Shown: positions 50,651-52,023 of the stretch, in pieces
Layout: the number at the start of each line of letters is the position of its first letter
How positions within the stretch are numbered: position 1 is the first letter of the stretch
Assembly: GCA_913057215.1 (NCBI GenBank)
Contig: CAJXNQ010000010.1
Location: forward strand, 1 to 52,023
From: an uncultured Gammaproteobacteria bacterium
Lineage (GTDB): Bacteria > Pseudomonadota > Gammaproteobacteria > Pseudomonadales > Litorivicinaceae
Length of the DNA stretch: 52,023 nt
Reading direction: 5' to 3'
Position numbers and translations under genes: made by a program
The notes under the pieces: model-generated
Databases searched by the model: none
The model's input: the letters and a program-made list of their open reading frames with translations, nothing else
What the model was told of the DNA's origin: nothing

Positions 50651-52023
50651 ATGGATATTCATGCCGATCGATTATTGATTCTCGATTTTGGCTCGCAGTA
50701 CACACAGCTCATCGCACGACGTGTTCGAGAGCACGGCGTGTATTCTGAAATTCTGCCCTGCGACGTGGATCCCAAGCGGATCTCAGACTTTGCGCCGAAG
50801 GGTGTGATCTTATCCGGTGGCCCGGAGTCGGCAACCACCGAGACTGGCTGGAAAATTCCGCAAATCGTGTTTGATCTTGAAGTCCCCATCCTCGGCATCT
50901 GCTATGGAATGCAGGCGCTCGCCGAATCCTTGGGCGGTCGAGTGGAATCGAGTGATTTACGCGAGTTTGGACACGCCGATCTGCATGTTGAGTGCACGGA
51001 CTCCATTCTGGGTGGTTTGTCTGATACTGGATCGTTGTCGGTGTGGATGAGTCATGGTGATCGCGTCGTTGGTTTGCCGAAGGGGTTCCGTGTGATTGGG
51101 TCAAGTGCGCACGCGCCGATTGCGGCCATGGCGGATGAGCGTCGCCAAATATACGGCTTCCAATTTCATCCGGAAGTGACCCATTCAGAGGGCGGATCTG
51201 AGCTTCTCGCGAAATTTGCACACGTCATCTGTGGTTGTGGACGATCGTGGACTCCCGAAAACATCATTGAAACGGCCATCACTGAAATTCGAAGACAAGT
51301 TGGTGATGGACAGGTGTTGCTTGGATTATCCGGTGGTGTCGACTCATCGGTCGTTGCGGCGCTCTTGCACAAAGCGATTGGCGATCAACTGGTATGTGTA
51401 TTTGTCGATAACGGACTGTTGCGTTTAAACGAGGGTGCGCAGGTCATGGAGACCTTCGCTCAGAACCTGGGCGTGCGTGTGATTCGTGCCAATGTAGAAG
51501 AGCGGTTTTTGACCGCATTGAAGGGTGCGCCTGATCCAGAACAGAAACGAAAGATTATTGGACGGACCTTTATCGAGGTCTTTGAGGAAGAGGCATCAAA
51601 GCTCTCGGATGTTCGGTTTCTGGCGCAGGGCACCATCTATCCGGATGTCATCGAATCAGCCGGTGCAGCGTCTGGCAAAGCGCATGTGATCAAAAGTCAT
51701 CACAATGTGGGTGGCTTACCCGATGACATGCGGATGGAGTTGGTCGAACCCTTGCGTGAACTGTTTAAAGATGAAGTCCGTATTCTGGGTGTGACGCTCG
51801 GACTTCCGCCCTCGATGGTGTACCGACATCCGTTCCCAGGCCCGGGATTGGGGGTCCGAATTTTAGGTGAGGTCAAAAAAGAGTCGGCCGAGATTCTAAG
51901 GCGTGCCGATCACATCTTTATTGAGGAACTCCGTGCTCATGATCTGTACGATAAGGTCTCCCAGGCCTTTGCTGTCTTTTTGCCAGTGAGCTCGGTCGGA
52001 GTTGTCGGAGATCAAAGACGGTA
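50651..52023 (+). CDS. guaA: GMP synthase, glutamine-hydrolysing (3' end beyond window)
   Basis: The visible 457 codons begin at ATG 50651 and run open to the edge; about 65-70 C-terminal residues are missing compared with the usual 525. The class I glutaminase domain has the nucleophile C84 in GICYGMQ and [11 protein letters not shown], the ATP pyrophosphatase domain has the P-loop [11 protein letters not shown], and the dimerisation segment begins at [11 protein letters not shown]. It converts XMP to GMP, directly after guaB. Confidence 0.97.
   Translation, partial: MDIHADRLLILDFGSQYTQLIARRVREHGVYSEILPCDVDPKRISDFAPKGVILSGGPESATTETGWKIPQIVFDLEVPILGICYGMQALAESLGGRVESSDLREFGHADLHVECTDSILGGLSDTGSLSVWMSHGDRVVGLPKGFRVIGSSAHAPIAAMADERRQIYGFQFHPEVTHSEGGSELLAKFAHVICGCGRSWTPENIIETAITEIRRQVGDGQVLLGLSGGVDSSVVAALLHKAIGDQLVCVFVDNGLLRLNEGAQVMETFAQNLGVRVIRANVEERFLTALKGAPDPEQKRKIIGRTFIEVFEEEASKLSDVRFLAQGTIYPDVIESAGAASGKAHVIKSHHNVGGLPDDMRMELVEPLRELFKDEVRILGVTLGLPPSMVYRHPFPGPGLGVRILGEVKKESAEILRRADHIFIEELRAHDLYDKVSQAFAVFLPVSSVGVVGDQRR

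Overview
This window reads as a chromosomal housekeeping region of a Gammaproteobacterium, probably a free-living marine-type member of the Pseudomonadales/Oceanospirillales. The evidence is gene order. trmJ-cysE-iscS-iscA-ndk-rlmN-pilW-rodZ-ispG-hisS-yfgM-bamB-der, smrB/prmB-aroC, leuCDB-asd-usg-fimV-truA-trpF-(trpBA)-accD-folC-dedD-cvpA-purF-metZ and xseA/guaB-guaA are all classic gammaproteobacterial neighbourhoods, and asd-usg-fimV-truA and folC-dedD-cvpA-purF-metZ match Pseudomonas order. I cannot name the species. I see no rRNA, tRNA, CRISPR, insertion sequence, prophage or attachment site. Coding density is extreme: I add up about 700 noncoding bases in 52 kb, no gap exceeds about 90 bases, and I found no convincing intrinsic terminator.

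Layout. (1) 1-3.0 kb: a partial DUF815 ATPase, a YfcG-type glutathione transferase, a secreted metallo-beta-lactamase-fold protein with a rewritten metal motif, and a SuhB homologue that has lost catalytic residues. (2) 3.05-15.5 kb: a plus-strand run from trmJ through a shrunken isc locus (only iscS and iscA), ndk, rlmN, pilW, rodZ, ispG, hisS, yfgM, bamB and der. (3) 15.5-19.3 kb: smrB facing prmB-aroC-MFS transporter. (4) 19.4-35.6 kb: leucine synthesis, asd, a hollowed-out usg, fimV, truA, trpFBA, accD, folC, dedD, cvpA, purF and metZ, nearly all overlapping or a few bases apart. (5) 35.6-40.4 kb, mostly minus strand: htpX, then ArnT-like and GtrB-like glycosyltransferases and a YbhN-like membrane protein, with msrB on the plus strand. 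(6) 40.5-47.0 kb: folE-folX, a secreted glutathione peroxidase, and a coupled plus-strand operon of three different photolyase/cryptochrome-superfamily flavoproteins with a DUF2256 zinc-ribbon peptide and a DUF3429 membrane protein. (7) 47.0-52.0 kb: an M23 peptidase and xseA facing guaB-guaA; guaA runs off the window.

How the parts fit. Most of the window is core metabolism (Cys, His-tRNA, isoprenoid, chorismate, Leu, Asp-family, Trp, fatty acid, folate, purine, Met) plus envelope building (RodZ, BamB, FimV, DedD, CvpA). The most distinctive stretch is 40.5-47 kb, a probable light/DNA-repair module with pterin synthesis beside it. The other theme is catalytic hollowing: a SuhB homologue, a Usg homologue and an MBL-fold protein all lack expected active-site residues yet remain intact genes, the first two at their conserved chromosomal positions. 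All functional statements rest on reading translations and on remembered family features; no database search was run.
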